A stretch of DNA of 64,000 bases from QQVM01 sp964544885 (GCA_964544885.1 CAZJDX010000005.1:109739-173738), one strand, 5' to 3'. Positions 17,472 to 27,100 are shown, counted from the stretch's first letter. Notes: a model not told the origin generated them from the letters alone. Translations and numbers: made by a program.

Positions 17472-18404
17472 TTATTTATCGGATAAGGCAGGTTCCCACA
17501 ATTCTACTTTTCTGCCTTCTTCATCCATGATCCAACCGAATTTTCCATAGGGAGTGTTCTGAATATCCGAAATTACACGGACCTCCGACTTAGCAAGCCT
17601 TTCAAGAAAAACATCAAGATCTTTCACCCTGAAATTGATCATGAACGCGCTTTCAGAAGGTTTAAAATATTCCGTTGTATCATTGAAGAATGAAAAGACC
17701 GTATAGGCTCCTTTTTCGCTATTATCGTATTCGCGCCAGTGGAAAATGTGCATGTTATTTTCAAAAGGGATTCCAAGCATATCTCTATACCATTGACTGA
17801 GGGCAATGGGATCATGGCTCTTAATAAAAACTCCACCAATGCCGGTAACATTCTGGCGCAGATCAGGTGGGATATTCAAATCACCAAATCCCGCTTCGAC
17901 AGGTTCCCACAGTTCAATTTTGTTTTCTTCCGGATCAAGAAGCCAGGCGAATTTTCCATACTCATGACTTTCGGTTTTCTCAAAGACATGAGCTCCGCTC
18001 CTCCTAAGAAAATCCAGAGCCTGCTCCAGGTTATCAACCCTCAGATTCAGCATCAGTTCTTTTTGGCTGGGTTTAAAATAGTCTGAGTCTCTTCCGAAGA
18101 AACAAAAGTCAGTACGGCAGATGGAATCCATCGCTTCCATCTCACGCCATTTAAAACTGAAATAAAGATTTGTGCCAAAACCTATACCCAGATGATCTTC
18201 GTACCATCTGGCCTGAAATTTTGGATCATCCGACTTGATAAAAATCCCGCCAAATCCCCGGATCTTCACCGGTGAAGCAGTATTGTTGAGTTGTTCCTGG
18301 GCCATGTTATTGCTATGAATAAAAAGAAAGGCAATGATGAGTGCGCATATTCTGTAAAGAAAAGAAAAGGAGCCGGAATCACTTATCATCCTTCTTTTAT
18401 CCAT
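17472..18404 (-). CDS. Two-domain VOC (glyoxalase-like) exported protein
   Basis: A 310-residue protein with an N-terminal hydrophobic signal segment (ICALIIAFLFIHSNNMAQ) followed by two vicinal-oxygen-chelate domains. Both copies share a layout: GGIFIKSDDPKFQARWYEDHLGI...FGRDSDYFKPSQKELMLNLRV and GGVFIKSHDPIALSQWYRDMLGI...FNDTTEYFKPSESAFMINFRV, each ending in KIELWEP or KVELWEP with the usual Glu. The reaction is unknown. A VOC protein with an export signal is less usual than a cytoplasmic one. It follows the decarboxylase gene by 24 bases on the same strand. Confidence 0.85.
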   Translation of the reverse strand: MDKRRMISDSGSFSFLYRICALIIAFLFIHSNNMAQEQLNNTASPVKIRGFGGIFIKSDDPKFQARWYEDHLGIGFGTNLYFSFKWREMEAMDSICRTDFCFFGRDSDYFKPSQKELMLNLRVDNLEQALDFLRRSGAHVFEKTESHEYGKFAWLLDPEENKIELWEPVEAGFGDLNIPPDLRQNVTGIGGVFIKSHDPIALSQWYRDMLGIPFENNMHIFHWREYDNSEKGAYTVFSFFNDTTEYFKPSESAFMINFRVKDLDVFLERLAKSEVRVISDIQNTPYGKFGWIMDEEGRKVELWEPALSDK

Positions 18405-18428
18405 GCTATATTGAATCTATAAATGCCC

Positions 18429-19829
18429 TCAGTATCCCAGAATCTTAAGCATACTTTTGGCGCTTTGTTCTTTCGCGAAAAGTTTCGTCACAATCTCACC
18501 GTCTTCATCCCGGTCAATGATCACATGCTTGGGCGCGGGAATCAGGCAATGCTGTATTCCACCGTAACCGCCCAGGCTTTCCTGATATGCGCCTGTATGG
18601 AAGAAGCCGATATATAATGGTTCATTGGCCCCTTCCAGTTTGGGTAAGTATACCTGATTAACATGTGATTCGGTATTGTAATAATCATCACTATCGCAGG
18701 TCATTCCTCCTATATTCACCCTCACCTGATCCTGTTCCCAGTTATTGATAGCCAGGAGAATGAATTTTTGTTTTATCCCCCAGGTGTCCGGTAAAGTAGT
18801 TATGAAAGAACTGTCGATCATGTACCATAATTCATTGTCATTCTGTTGTTTCTGGTCGATAACAGAATATAAGGTCGCGCCACTTTCAGCCACTGTGAAG
18901 CTGCCGAATTCCGTAAAAATATGAGGTTCCTGTACGCCTTGTGAGCGGCACTTGGACTGGATTTGTTTGATAATCTGTTCCGCCATGTACTCATAATCAT
19001 ACTCAAAACCAAGTGTTTTGCGTATAGGCCATCCACCACCAATGTCAAGGGAATCGAGTGTGGGACAGATCTTTTTCAACTCGCAATACACATTCACACA
19101 TTTGTTCAGTTCACTCCAGTAATAAGCGGTATCCTTTATGCCGGTATTGATGAAAAAATGCAGCATTTTGAGCTGAAAACGACTGTTTTTCTTCAGATTC
19201 TTCAGATAGTAGTCTTTTATTTCATCGTAGCGGATACCCAGACGGCTGGTATAGAATTCGAAATTTGGTTCTTCTTCGGCGGCGATCCTGATGCCGACCT
19301 TCACCTTCTTCCTTCCCTTAATCTTTTTCTCATATTGAGGTAACTCATTCATATTGTCGAGAATGGGAATGACATTCTCAAAACCGTTATTGATCAGATC
19401 GGCTATGTAATCAATGTATTGAGGTCTCTTATAGCCATTACAGAGGATATAGATAGTTTTGTCTATTTTCTTTTCGGCATAGAGTGATTTGATAAGCGGA
19501 ATATCAAATGCCGACGAGGTTTCGAGATGAACATCATGCCTTAAAACTTCATTTAACACGAACGAAAAGTGTGAACTCTTCGTACAATAGCAATACGTAT
19601 AGGTGCCTTTATAATCCGCTTTAGCAATCGCCACATTGAAAATCCGCTTGGCTTTTTTAATTTGCGATGCTATCTTGGGGAGATAGGAAATTTTTAATGG
19701 AGTTCCGTATTGTTTGATGATTTCCATCAGATCAATTCCATTGAAATAAAGTTGATTGTCTATGACTTCAAAACCCTCCTGCGGAAAGTAGAAGGTTTGT
19801 TCGATCAGGTCGCGGTAGGTATTCTTCAT
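18429..19829 (-). CDS. Arginine decarboxylase, Bacteroidota type
   Basis: PLP-dependent decarboxylase of the alanine-racemase-fold (type III) group that converts arginine to agmatine, the first step to putrescine and spermidine. Seen: an N-terminal region KNTYRDLIEQTFYFPQEGF characteristic of the Bacteroidota enzymes, YCYCTKSSHFSFVLNEVLRHDVHLETSSAFDIPLI with the likely PLP-lysine region, SLDIGGGWPIRKTLG, and HTGAYQESLGGYGGIQHCL with the C-terminal active-site residues. I start it at the ATG 19827-19829 (466 residues); an open frame extends to 19928 but its residues are not family-like. Divergent from the arginase-family gene. Confidence 0.9.
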   Translation of the reverse strand: MKNTYRDLIEQTFYFPQEGFEVIDNQLYFNGIDLMEIIKQYGTPLKISYLPKIASQIKKAKRIFNVAIAKADYKGTYTYCYCTKSSHFSFVLNEVLRHDVHLETSSAFDIPLIKSLYAEKKIDKTIYILCNGYKRPQYIDYIADLINNGFENVIPILDNMNELPQYEKKIKGRKKVKVGIRIAAEEEPNFEFYTSRLGIRYDEIKDYYLKNLKKNSRFQLKMLHFFINTGIKDTAYYWSELNKCVNVYCELKKICPTLDSLDIGGGWPIRKTLGFEYDYEYMAEQIIKQIQSKCRSQGVQEPHIFTEFGSFTVAESGATLYSVIDQKQQNDNELWYMIDSSFITTLPDTWGIKQKFILLAINNWEQDQVRVNIGGMTCDSDDYYNTESHVNQVYLPKLEGANEPLYIGFFHTGAYQESLGGYGGIQHCLIPAPKHVIIDRDEDGEIVTKLFAKEQSAKSMLKILGY

Positions 19830-19961
19830 GTTGAAGTTTGGATGAATCCGGAGAGATATCCGGCCAGATTCAGGTGAGCCGGATTGTCGAATTTGTGCTA
19901 ATGTAAGTAACCTGGATTTATAAACCAATTATAATCCGGAATTAATAAGAAGGGATCTGTT

Positions 19962-20906
19962 ATGAAGAAGATCAGAATTATCGAAGTGAAATCGGAGATA
20001 GGTGCGGGGACCCGCGGAGCGAGCCTTGGACCTGACGCGATCAAGGTTGCTGCACTTGACTATGGAAGCAACTTGTTCAAAAAGATGGAGAGGGCGGAAG
20101 TGCCCGTAGAAAATCACTTATTGTTTGAATCGCCTGGTAGTCCATACGCCAAGCGAATCAAAGGCCTGCTTACCGTTCTCGACCGCACAGCCAATCAGGT
20201 CAGGAATACACTGAAGAGTAACGAATTTCCAATTGTGCTTTCCGGTGATCATAGTGTGGCTGCCGGTACCATATCCGGGATCAAAATGGCATATCCAAAA
20301 CACAGGATCGGAGTAATCTGGATTGACGCACATGCCGACCTTCATTCACCCTGGACAACACCTTCGGGCAATATGCACGGTATGCCCCTTGCGGCGGTGC
20401 TGGCGGAAGACAACGCATCAAATAAAATGAATAAGCCGGATAAAGAAACTCTTGAGCTATGGGGCAAGATTAAAAAAATCGGAAATATCTCACCAAAGAT
20501 TGACTGGTCTGACCTGGTCTACATAGCGCTGCGTGATGTGGAACCCGAGGAATCCTATCTCCTTAAAAAAAACAAGGTAAAGATATTCAGCACAAACGAT
20601 GTGAAAAGGAATGGGGTGGAGAAAATTGCCAGGGATACGCTTGCTTACCTGAACAGATGCCACCTGATCTATATCTCATTCGATGTGGATTCGATGGATT
20701 CATCCATTTCAAAAGGAACGGGAACACCGGTCAGGAATGGCATTACCGAAAAAGAAGCGGGAAGTTTGCTGGTAAGGCTGGTGCAGAACGAAAGGGTTTG
20801 TTGCTTTGAGATCGCCGAAGTCAATCCGACCATGGATAAAGAAAACCTGATGGCTGAAAACACTTTTGAAATTCTGCAAAGGGTAGCCAATCAATTGACC
20901 AATTGA
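19962..20906 (+). CDS. Arginase/agmatinase family hydrolase
   Basis: A 314-residue manganese ureohydrolase. The metal ligands are present: GDHS, DAHAD and SFDVDSMDSS. The segment after DAHAD, SGNMHGMPLAA, follows the arginase pattern more than that of most agmatinases. The product is either ornithine plus urea from arginine or putrescine plus urea from agmatine. Its divergence from the arginine decarboxylase gene, 132 bases apart, favours polyamine synthesis, while the residues favour arginase. I leave the substrate open. argS follows 20 bases downstream, so arginine genes cluster here. Confidence 0.88.
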   Translation: MKKIRIIEVKSEIGAGTRGASLGPDAIKVAALDYGSNLFKKMERAEVPVENHLLFESPGSPYAKRIKGLLTVLDRTANQVRNTLKSNEFPIVLSGDHSVAAGTISGIKMAYPKHRIGVIWIDAHADLHSPWTTPSGNMHGMPLAAVLAEDNASNKMNKPDKETLELWGKIKKIGNISPKIDWSDLVYIALRDVEPEESYLLKKNKVKIFSTNDVKRNGVEKIARDTLAYLNRCHLIYISFDVDSMDSSISKGTGTPVRNGITEKEAGSLLVRLVQNERVCCFEIAEVNPTMDKENLMAENTFEILQRVANQLTN

Positions 20907-20926
20907 AGCTGAAATGAAACTCTCCT

Positions 20927-22732
20927 ATGAGATTTGAGACTAAAATTCAAAACCTGATTGCTGAAAGTCTTCAGTCACTCTATAGTATAACTATATCCGC
21001 TGACGAAATTCTCCTGCAGGAAACCAAGAAAGAGTTTGATGGAGATCTGACTCTGGTGGTTTTCCCATTCCTAAAGGCCAGCGGAAAAAGTCCTGAACTC
21101 ACCGCCCGGGAGCTTGGTAATTCGCTCATCCGGGATACTGAATTCATCAGCTCTTTTAATGTGGTAAAGGGCTTCCTGAACCTTAAGCTGAATGGGAACT
21201 TATGGTTTCGCTACCTGAAACTCATTACTGAGAACCGGGATCTCTTGTTTGATCCTTCAAGAGCTCTGGACAAGACAATTTCTCCCCATTACCTGATGGT
21301 GGAATATTCTTCTCCGAACACGAATAAGCCCCTGCATCTGGGGCATATCAGAAATAATCTTTTGGGTTATTCTGTCGCCCGTATTCTGGAAGCCGCGGGG
21401 AATAAAGTTGTCATGGTAAATCTCGTCAATGACAGAGGTATACATATTTGTAAATCCATGCTTGCCTGGCAAAAATTCGGTAACGGAGAAACGCCGGAAT
21501 CTACCGGAATGAAAGGGGATCACCTTGTTGGAAAGTACTACGTACTTTTTGATAAAAAGCTCAAGATGCAGCTCGAAGCCCTCACTCAAAGAGGTCTCCA
21601 GAAGGAAGAAGCAGAGAAACAAGCGCCGCTGAATCTTGAAGTTCAGGAAATGTTACGAAAGTGGGAGGCTGGAGACAAGGAGATCATTTCCTTGTGGAAA
21701 ATGATGAATCAATGGGTTTATGATGGCTTTGCAATCACCTATAAAGCATTAGGGGTGCACTTTGACAAGATCTATTATGAATCAGATACATATTTACTCG
21801 GGAAGAAGATGGTCGATGAAGGATTGAAGGAAGGCGCTTTTTTCAGGAAGGATGACGGATCGGTTTGGGTAGATCTGACAGAGGCAGGACTGGATACCAA
21901 AGTGGTTCTGCGTGCAGATGGTACCTCTGTTTATATTACCCAGGATATGGGCACGGCACAGCAGCGCTTTGATGAATTTCCGGGTCTTGAGAGACTCATC
22001 TATGTGGTAGGAAATGAGCAGGATTATCACTTTAAAGTATTGAAGGAAATATTTAAAAAGCTGAACAGGAAATGGGCTGATGGTTTATATCATCTATCTT
22101 ATGGTATGGTCGATCTGCCTTCCGGTAAAATGAAATCCAGGGAAGGTACTGTGGTCGATGCCGATGAACTGATCCAGGAACTCGTGGAACAGGCCGAGAT
22201 GACCACCAAGGCAATGGGAAAGCTGGATGATTTTGATAATGAAGAAGCCCGGCAGCTGTATCATGATCTTGGACTCGGCGCCTTGAAATACTTTATCCTG
22301 AAAGTGGATCCAAAAAAGAGAATGCTTTTTAATCCCGCGGAAAGTATAGACCTGAACGGGAACACAGGTCCTTTCATTCAGTACACTCATGCGAGGATCA
22401 AATCCGTTCTCAGAAAAGGAAAGGCAAGCATAACTGAAAAAATGCCCCTTTCCGAACGTACTTTATCGGCACAGGAAACCACGCTGGTAAAACTGATTTA
22501 CGCATACCCAATGGTACTTCAAAGCGCGGCTGATTCTCTCAGCCCTGCGGTGATGGCAGCCTATGCTTATGATCTTGCCAAGGCCTTCAACCATTTTTAT
22601 CATGATCATGTGATCGTTGATGAGAATGAACCGGAAACCTCCGTCTTCAGGATAGCGTTAAGTGAGATCACCGCCGAGCTCCTTTTTAAAGCAACGGCAC
22701 TGCTTGGGATAAAGGCCCCGGAAAGGATGTGA
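20927..22732 (+). CDS. argS: Arginine--tRNA ligase
   Basis: Class I aminoacyl-tRNA synthetase that charges tRNA-Arg. The 601 residues contain an N-terminal additional domain (RFETKIQNLIAESLQ), the HIGH motif in SSPNTNKPLHLGHIRNN, the arginine-site residues in KSREGTVVDA, where the KMSKS-type motif reads KMKSREG, and the C-terminal anticodon-binding helical domain ending near KATALLGIKAPERM. The variant KMSKS is normal for bacterial ArgRS. Its stop overlaps the start of the next gene (TGATG), so the YiiX-like gene is translationally coupled. Confidence 0.97.
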   Translation: MRFETKIQNLIAESLQSLYSITISADEILLQETKKEFDGDLTLVVFPFLKASGKSPELTARELGNSLIRDTEFISSFNVVKGFLNLKLNGNLWFRYLKLITENRDLLFDPSRALDKTISPHYLMVEYSSPNTNKPLHLGHIRNNLLGYSVARILEAAGNKVVMVNLVNDRGIHICKSMLAWQKFGNGETPESTGMKGDHLVGKYYVLFDKKLKMQLEALTQRGLQKEEAEKQAPLNLEVQEMLRKWEAGDKEIISLWKMMNQWVYDGFAITYKALGVHFDKIYYESDTYLLGKKMVDEGLKEGAFFRKDDGSVWVDLTEAGLDTKVVLRADGTSVYITQDMGTAQQRFDEFPGLERLIYVVGNEQDYHFKVLKEIFKKLNRKWADGLYHLSYGMVDLPSGKMKSREGTVVDADELIQELVEQAEMTTKAMGKLDDFDNEEARQLYHDLGLGALKYFILKVDPKKRMLFNPAESIDLNGNTGPFIQYTHARIKSVLRKGKASITEKMPLSERTLSAQETTLVKLIYAYPMVLQSAADSLSPAVMAAYAYDLAKAFNHFYHDHVIVDENEPETSVFRIALSEITAELLFKATALLGIKAPERM

Positions 22733-23385
22733 TGAACCGGAAGACAAGTGACATATTGCTTCTCATACTGGGAATCGGCACGATGATTTGTTGCGCCTTT
22801 GTAACCTCAGGCACCTCAGGAAGTCGGGATAATCCATACCTGGAAAGTGAAATCAGTGTTGTTCCTCCATCAGCTTCATTGCGCAACGGAGATCTGATCT
22901 TCAGAGACGGAAAAAGCTTCATCAGCAGGACCCTTAAAAAGTTTAACCTGAAGGATCAGAGATTTTCTCACGCAGGAATTCTGCATATTGAAGCAGGCGA
23001 AGCTTACGTTTATCATTGTATAGGAGGAGAAGGAAATCCGGATAACCGCCTCCGTAAGGAAAAATTGAACTCATTCTGCCGGCCATCCGGGATCAAGCGT
23101 TATTCGGTCTTCAGAACAATGCTCAATCCACAACAGCTGGAACAGGTCGATTCGCTTGCCGGTGTTTATTTTTCTTTGGGAATAGAATTTGATACAGGAT
23201 TTGATCTCAACGATTCCCGTAGAATGTACTGTACCGAAATGATCTATAAAATTTTTGAAACAGTACTTAAAGATGATAATTTTATAACTTTGACAAGCGT
23301 TTCGGGAAGAAATTATATAGCTTGCGATGATATATTTTTAAGTCCGGGCGTACAGGAAGTTTATACCCATACATATAATCCATAA
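22732..23385 (+). CDS. YiiX/YebB-like permuted papain-fold protein
   Basis: A 217-residue protein with an N-terminal membrane or signal segment (DILLLILGIGTMICCAFV) and a permuted NlpC/P60-like domain. The expected catalytic elements appear as NGDLIFRDGKSFISRTLKKF, FSHAGILH with the histidine, and RRMYCTEMIYKIFE with the cysteine, in the reversed order of the YiiX group. The family is thought to cleave peptide or amide bonds in the envelope, or to act on lipids, but no substrate is known. The start at ATG 22732 overlaps the argS stop; a GTG three bases earlier is an alternative. Confidence 0.83.
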   Translation: MNRKTSDILLLILGIGTMICCAFVTSGTSGSRDNPYLESEISVVPPSASLRNGDLIFRDGKSFISRTLKKFNLKDQRFSHAGILHIEAGEAYVYHCIGGEGNPDNRLRKEKLNSFCRPSGIKRYSVFRTMLNPQQLEQVDSLAGVYFSLGIEFDTGFDLNDSRRMYCTEMIYKIFETVLKDDNFITLTSVSGRNYIACDDIFLSPGVQEVYTHTYNP

Positions 23386-23409
23386 GAAGTTTACAGGTAA
23401 CCAACATCC

Positions 23410-23847
23410 ATGAAAAATAATGTAAAATCCACTCTTACATCAGCGCTACTGATCTTTTTTATTGCATGTAGCAGTGGTGATTCGCCCAAAGCGGTGGCTG
23501 AAAAATATCTTCAGGCTGTGGGCTCTCAGGATTATGACGGCGCAAAGAAATATGGCACCGAAGACACCGGTAAATTACTCGACATGATGAGTGGATTTGC
23601 CAAAATGGTTCCGGATTCAAGTATTAATGACATCAGCTTTACGATTCTTGAAGAGCGGATAGACGGTGAGAGTGCAGTCGTGGTTTATAAAGAAGAAGGA
23701 AGTGATGAAGAAGTCAGCTTACATCTTGTCCGCACGGATGGTAAATGGAAAGTGAATATGACAAAGGAATCCATAAATGAGGCAGAAAGCGGGGATGTGA
23801 TGGATATAGGCGCTACACAAAGCGATACAGGAGCGGCAGCACAGTAG
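23410..23847 (+). CDS. DUF4878-like lipoprotein
   Basis: A 145-residue lipoprotein with a signal peptide and lipobox ending FIAC at Cys20, followed by an NTF2-like domain: SPKAVAEKYLQAVGSQDYDGAKKYGTED is the usual helical start, and the strands VVVYKEEGSDEEVSLHLVRTDGKWKVN complete it. This matches DUF4878. Such domains often bind small ligands or act in envelope stress, but function is unknown. It lies 24 bases downstream of the YiiX-like gene and ends the argS run. The tail (TQSDTGAAAQ) is disordered. Confidence 0.83.
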   Translation: MKNNVKSTLTSALLIFFIACSSGDSPKAVAEKYLQAVGSQDYDGAKKYGTEDTGKLLDMMSGFAKMVPDSSINDISFTILEERIDGESAVVVYKEEGSDEEVSLHLVRTDGKWKVNMTKESINEAESGDVMDIGATQSDTGAAAQ

Positions 23848-23895
23848 TATTCAATACGGAAGTTTTTTAAAAGGATTTCAACTTCTCAACTTCAC

Positions 23896-24507
23896 TTAAC
23901 GTACTTCTACGCTGAGTTTTTTATTTCCTTCCAGATAGCACTCCAGTTTATCACCCGTCTGAATTCTTCCAACCCCGGCTGGAGTTCCGGTAAACAGGAG
24001 GTCTCCTTTCTTCAAGGTGATATAACCTGAAACGTATGCAATCAGCTTTTCAACCGGAAAGATCATCAGTGAATGATTTCCCTCTTGCACGGTGTTTCCG
24101 TTTACATTCAGATGAAATTTTATTTCAGCGGGCTGTTTCAATTCTGAAAGCGGAATAAACTCCCCGACAGCCGCCGATCCGTCAAATGCCTTTGCAGGTT
24201 CCCAGGGTAAACCCTTCTCCTTTTGCCGTTGTTGTATATCTCTGGCTGTAAAATCTATTCCGACGCTAATCTGGTCTGTATAGCGTAAGGCGAATTCTTC
24301 TGCAATATTCTTTCCCTCCTTGCAGATCTTGAAAACGAGTTCAATCTCGTGGTGAATATCAGTTGAAAAATCCGGAAGATAGAAGGCCCTGCCTCTGGGA
24401 AGCAAGGCGGTATCCGGCTTCAGGAAAAAGACAGGATCTCCTGGGACTGCATTTTTCAGTTCTTTGACATGCTCCACATAATTTCTGCCTATACAAATTA
24501 TTTTCAA
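23896..24507 (-). CDS. Fumarylacetoacetate hydrolase family protein
   Basis: A 203-residue single-domain FAH-fold hydrolase or decarboxylase. Seen are the start KIICIGRNYVEHVKEL, the metal site HHEIELVFKICKEG, the GIDFTARDIQQRQKEKGLPWEPAKAFDGSAAVGEF segment, and the C-terminal GYITLKKGDLLFTGTPAGVGRIQTGD. These are intact. Members cleave or decarboxylate varied beta-diketo or oxaloacetate-type acids. The specific substrate cannot be told from the sequence. Upstream on the same strand, 61 bases away, is the DEDDh exonuclease gene. Confidence 0.92.
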   Translation of the reverse strand: MKIICIGRNYVEHVKELKNAVPGDPVFFLKPDTALLPRGRAFYLPDFSTDIHHEIELVFKICKEGKNIAEEFALRYTDQISVGIDFTARDIQQRQKEKGLPWEPAKAFDGSAAVGEFIPLSELKQPAEIKFHLNVNGNTVQEGNHSLMIFPVEKLIAYVSGYITLKKGDLLFTGTPAGVGRIQTGDKLECYLEGNKKLSVEVR

Positions 24508-24568
24508 CTTAGCTGATATTTAGATCATTTAACCATTGTTTAAAATCCGCAGCAGAAAAATAACAATA

Positions 24569-25336
24569 CTATTTATTGAAATCCCTGAGCCGGATCCGTG
24601 TGATGACATTTTTTGTATTGGTAGCGAAATCGCCATCCATCATCCAGTGGTAATATGATTTTTCCTCCATAAATACTTTCCGGACAGGTTTTCCTTTGTG
24701 CTTCCCAAAATTAAAGACTTCTTCACCCTTATCATTCAGCACGATCCTGCCTGCCAGGTCAACATTGCGGTTAACAGTGCTGAACTCCGAGAGAAAATTC
24801 ACATCATTCTGTAATGTCTCATACTTTTCAAGCTGAGCCATCAGTACTTCAAAAGTTGCATTCGTATCAGCTGCTGCGCTATGTGCGTTCACCAGGTTTT
24901 TATCGCAATAGAACTTGTAGGCTGCTGCCAGGGTCCGTTGCTCCATTTTATGAAAAATGTTCTGAACATCAATCAGCTTCACAGCCGAGATATCAAGTTC
25001 TTTTCCATGCCGGGTAAATTCTTCTATCAACAAAGGGATATCAAACTTGTTTGAATTGTATCCGGCAAGATCGCATTCATTCAGGAAGGCGTGTAATTCT
25101 GAAGCAAGTCCGGCAAACGTAGGTTCGTCCTGTACATCCTTATCGTAAATGCCATGAATGCTGGATGACTCTGCGGGAATCGGTATTCCCGGATTTATCC
25201 TTCTGCATATTTCTTCCCTGGATCCGTCAGGATGTATCTTTAACAAGGCGATTTCAATAATCCTGTCTGTCGCTACATTCACTCCTGTGGTCTCCAGGTC
25301 GAGGAATACAAGGGGACGTTTTAAGTTTAACTTCAT
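24569..25336 (-). CDS. DEDDh 3'-5' exonuclease
   Basis: A 255-residue exonuclease of the DnaQ fold. The motifs are FLDLETTGVNVATDRIIEIA (Asp, Glu), AGYNSNKFDIPLL (Asp), and NAHSAAADTNATFEVL (His, Asp), giving the full DEDDh set. Beyond the nuclease domain (residues about 1-175) is a C-terminal extension with FNFGKHKGKPVRKVFMEEKSYYHWMMDGDFA, an accessory fold seen in exodeoxyribonuclease X-like and related Bacteroidota proteins. It is not the polymerase III epsilon subunit by length. It is likely a general repair or RNA-processing exonuclease. Confidence 0.9.
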   Translation of the reverse strand: MKLNLKRPLVFLDLETTGVNVATDRIIEIALLKIHPDGSREEICRRINPGIPIPAESSSIHGIYDKDVQDEPTFAGLASELHAFLNECDLAGYNSNKFDIPLLIEEFTRHGKELDISAVKLIDVQNIFHKMEQRTLAAAYKFYCDKNLVNAHSAAADTNATFEVLMAQLEKYETLQNDVNFLSEFSTVNRNVDLAGRIVLNDKGEEVFNFGKHKGKPVRKVFMEEKSYYHWMMDGDFATNTKNVITRIRLRDFNK

Positions 25337-25376
25337 GCTGTCTTATTCTGATACAACGAGTGTTGGTTGGTTTATG

Positions 25377-26990
25377 CTATTTCCTGGCCGGTGTTACGAT
25401 CACATCCTGATTGACCGGAGCAGGAGGAAAGCTGTCATCTATGCTGAATTCAATGGTTTTCGTAATGAAATTTGTTCCCTCTACCGTCAATTTGTAATTC
25501 CCGGGTTTAGCAGAAAGAACAAAAGCATTTCCTGATCCTGCCGGTCTGAATTCCGTCAGCTCCCGGCTTTCCAAATTCTTCAGTTGCACATTGGTAAGAA
25601 CGATTCTTGTTCCAGTCTCCGAAACAACCTTACCATTGATGACTGATCTGAACGGATGGGAACTGGTATCTGTAAATTCAACTTTCCAGATATCCTGATT
25701 TCCGAACCCATCTTTTCGGCTTGAAGTAATATAGGCGTAACGCCCATCCCCGGTAAAAGATATTGTATGATTGTCGTCTGCGTCATTGATCGGATAACCC
25801 ATATTGACAGCCTTCTTCCACTTCGCTCCGGCAGGATCCCATTCCGCTTTGAAAAGATCGTAATCACCCATGGAATTATGACCTTTTGATGCAAAATATA
25901 AGGTCTTCCCGTCAATACTCAGGTTTGGAAAATCATCATCATGTGGAGTATTAATTTCAGGACCCGCGTTCGTTACATTTGTCCAGTGGCCGTTTGGATC
26001 CAGGCTTGCTCTCCAGATATCACTTCCGCCAAGTCCATCCTTACGCTGACTGGAGAAATACATGGTCTGGCCGTCGTTTGATATACACGCTGCGCCTTCA
26101 TATTGTTTTGAATTGATCACTTCGCTGAACATGGAAGGTTTTTGCCATGATTTACCTTTCAGTTGAGAATATCCGATATCGGCATAATACTCCATATTGT
26201 CAAAATAGATCAATGCCTGATCACCTGCCGGACTCATTCCTACCAGTTCCTCGTCCCATTCACCATTGACAAGGCCACCAAAACTTTTCGGCTTTGTCCA
26301 GATAGTATCCTTCCATTGCGACCAATACATATCTGAAGTGTAAATTCCCAGATCTTCAATAAAACCACCTATATTACCTCTTCGCCTCGAAGAAAAGAAC
26401 AGTGATTTTCCATCCGCGGAAATAAAAGGATTATATTCTTCAAAGGAAGTATTGATCACCTTGCCCGGATTTTCGAATTTTACTTCCAGAGGTTTTTTGC
26501 ATAACTCCTTCCCATTCGCGCTCATTTCAATCAGCCGGTCAATGGCCGGGAATCCTTTGACAGCCCTGGCACCTGATTTGATCCTGTAGTTTTGAAATGA
26601 TTCAACAGCTTTGTCCCATTCCAGCGTATGCATATAGGCCAGTCCGAGGTAAAAATCGATATCTTTTTTTGCATCCTTCCCATTGGCATGCCTGAGAAGA
26701 AGAGGCAAGGCCGCAGTTTTTTCTGCTGTAGTCCGGAGAATGCAAACTCCAAGCCGGTAGTTATACTCTGAATTCCCGGGATCGGATTTAACCAGTTCTC
26801 TGTATGAATCCAGAGCGCCTTTATAATCTTCGGAAGCGAATAGAGTACCTGCGTCTTTCTTCACGATCTTCGCCTCATCGCTTGTGAGGATGTGCGCTGC
26901 TTTGGCTTTCTGTGCCTGAATCTCTCCGTTAAACTGGAAGAGGAATAAACTCCAAAGTATAGGCATTATACTAAATCCGGAAAATCTCAT
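25377..26990 (-). CDS. TPR and PD40 propeller exported protein
   Basis: A protein of about 537 residues from the ATG at 26988-26990, which begins a signal peptide (RFSGFSIMPILWSLFLFQFNGEIQAQ). The order is TPR-like helices (DYKGALDSYRELVKSDPGNSEYNYRLG), PD40 propeller blades (DGKSLFFSSRRRGNIGGF, DGQTMYFSSQRKDGLGGSDIW, DGKTLYFASKGHNSMGDYDLF) and a carboxypeptidase-regulatory-like domain. It resembles the PorE-like protein at 6895-8853 but lacks an OmpA domain. The role is likely in the envelope; the mechanism is unknown. The longer open frame from 27065 adds residues without a signal-peptide pattern. Confidence 0.85.
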   Translation of the reverse strand: MRFSGFSIMPILWSLFLFQFNGEIQAQKAKAAHILTSDEAKIVKKDAGTLFASEDYKGALDSYRELVKSDPGNSEYNYRLGVCILRTTAEKTAALPLLLRHANGKDAKKDIDFYLGLAYMHTLEWDKAVESFQNYRIKSGARAVKGFPAIDRLIEMSANGKELCKKPLEVKFENPGKVINTSFEEYNPFISADGKSLFFSSRRRGNIGGFIEDLGIYTSDMYWSQWKDTIWTKPKSFGGLVNGEWDEELVGMSPAGDQALIYFDNMEYYADIGYSQLKGKSWQKPSMFSEVINSKQYEGAACISNDGQTMYFSSQRKDGLGGSDIWRASLDPNGHWTNVTNAGPEINTPHDDDFPNLSIDGKTLYFASKGHNSMGDYDLFKAEWDPAGAKWKKAVNMGYPINDADDNHTISFTGDGRYAYITSSRKDGFGNQDIWKVEFTDTSSHPFRSVINGKVVSETGTRIVLTNVQLKNLESRELTEFRPAGSGNAFVLSAKPGNYKLTVEGTNFITKTIEFSIDDSFPPAPVNQDVIVTPARK

Positions 26991-27100
26991 TCTCTTGTTT
27001 TTGAACATTAAGAAATAACAAACCGGAAAGTAAAATGACCTCAGAGAAACAGGGACATACAACATTGGGAAGGCTGCTTATCTGATCCGAGTACTTAGCA

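Noticed and set aside
22129..22149. ArgS KMSKS motif altered to KMKSREG
   Set aside because: Variation in this motif is normal in bacterial arginyl-tRNA synthetases, so it is not an anomaly.
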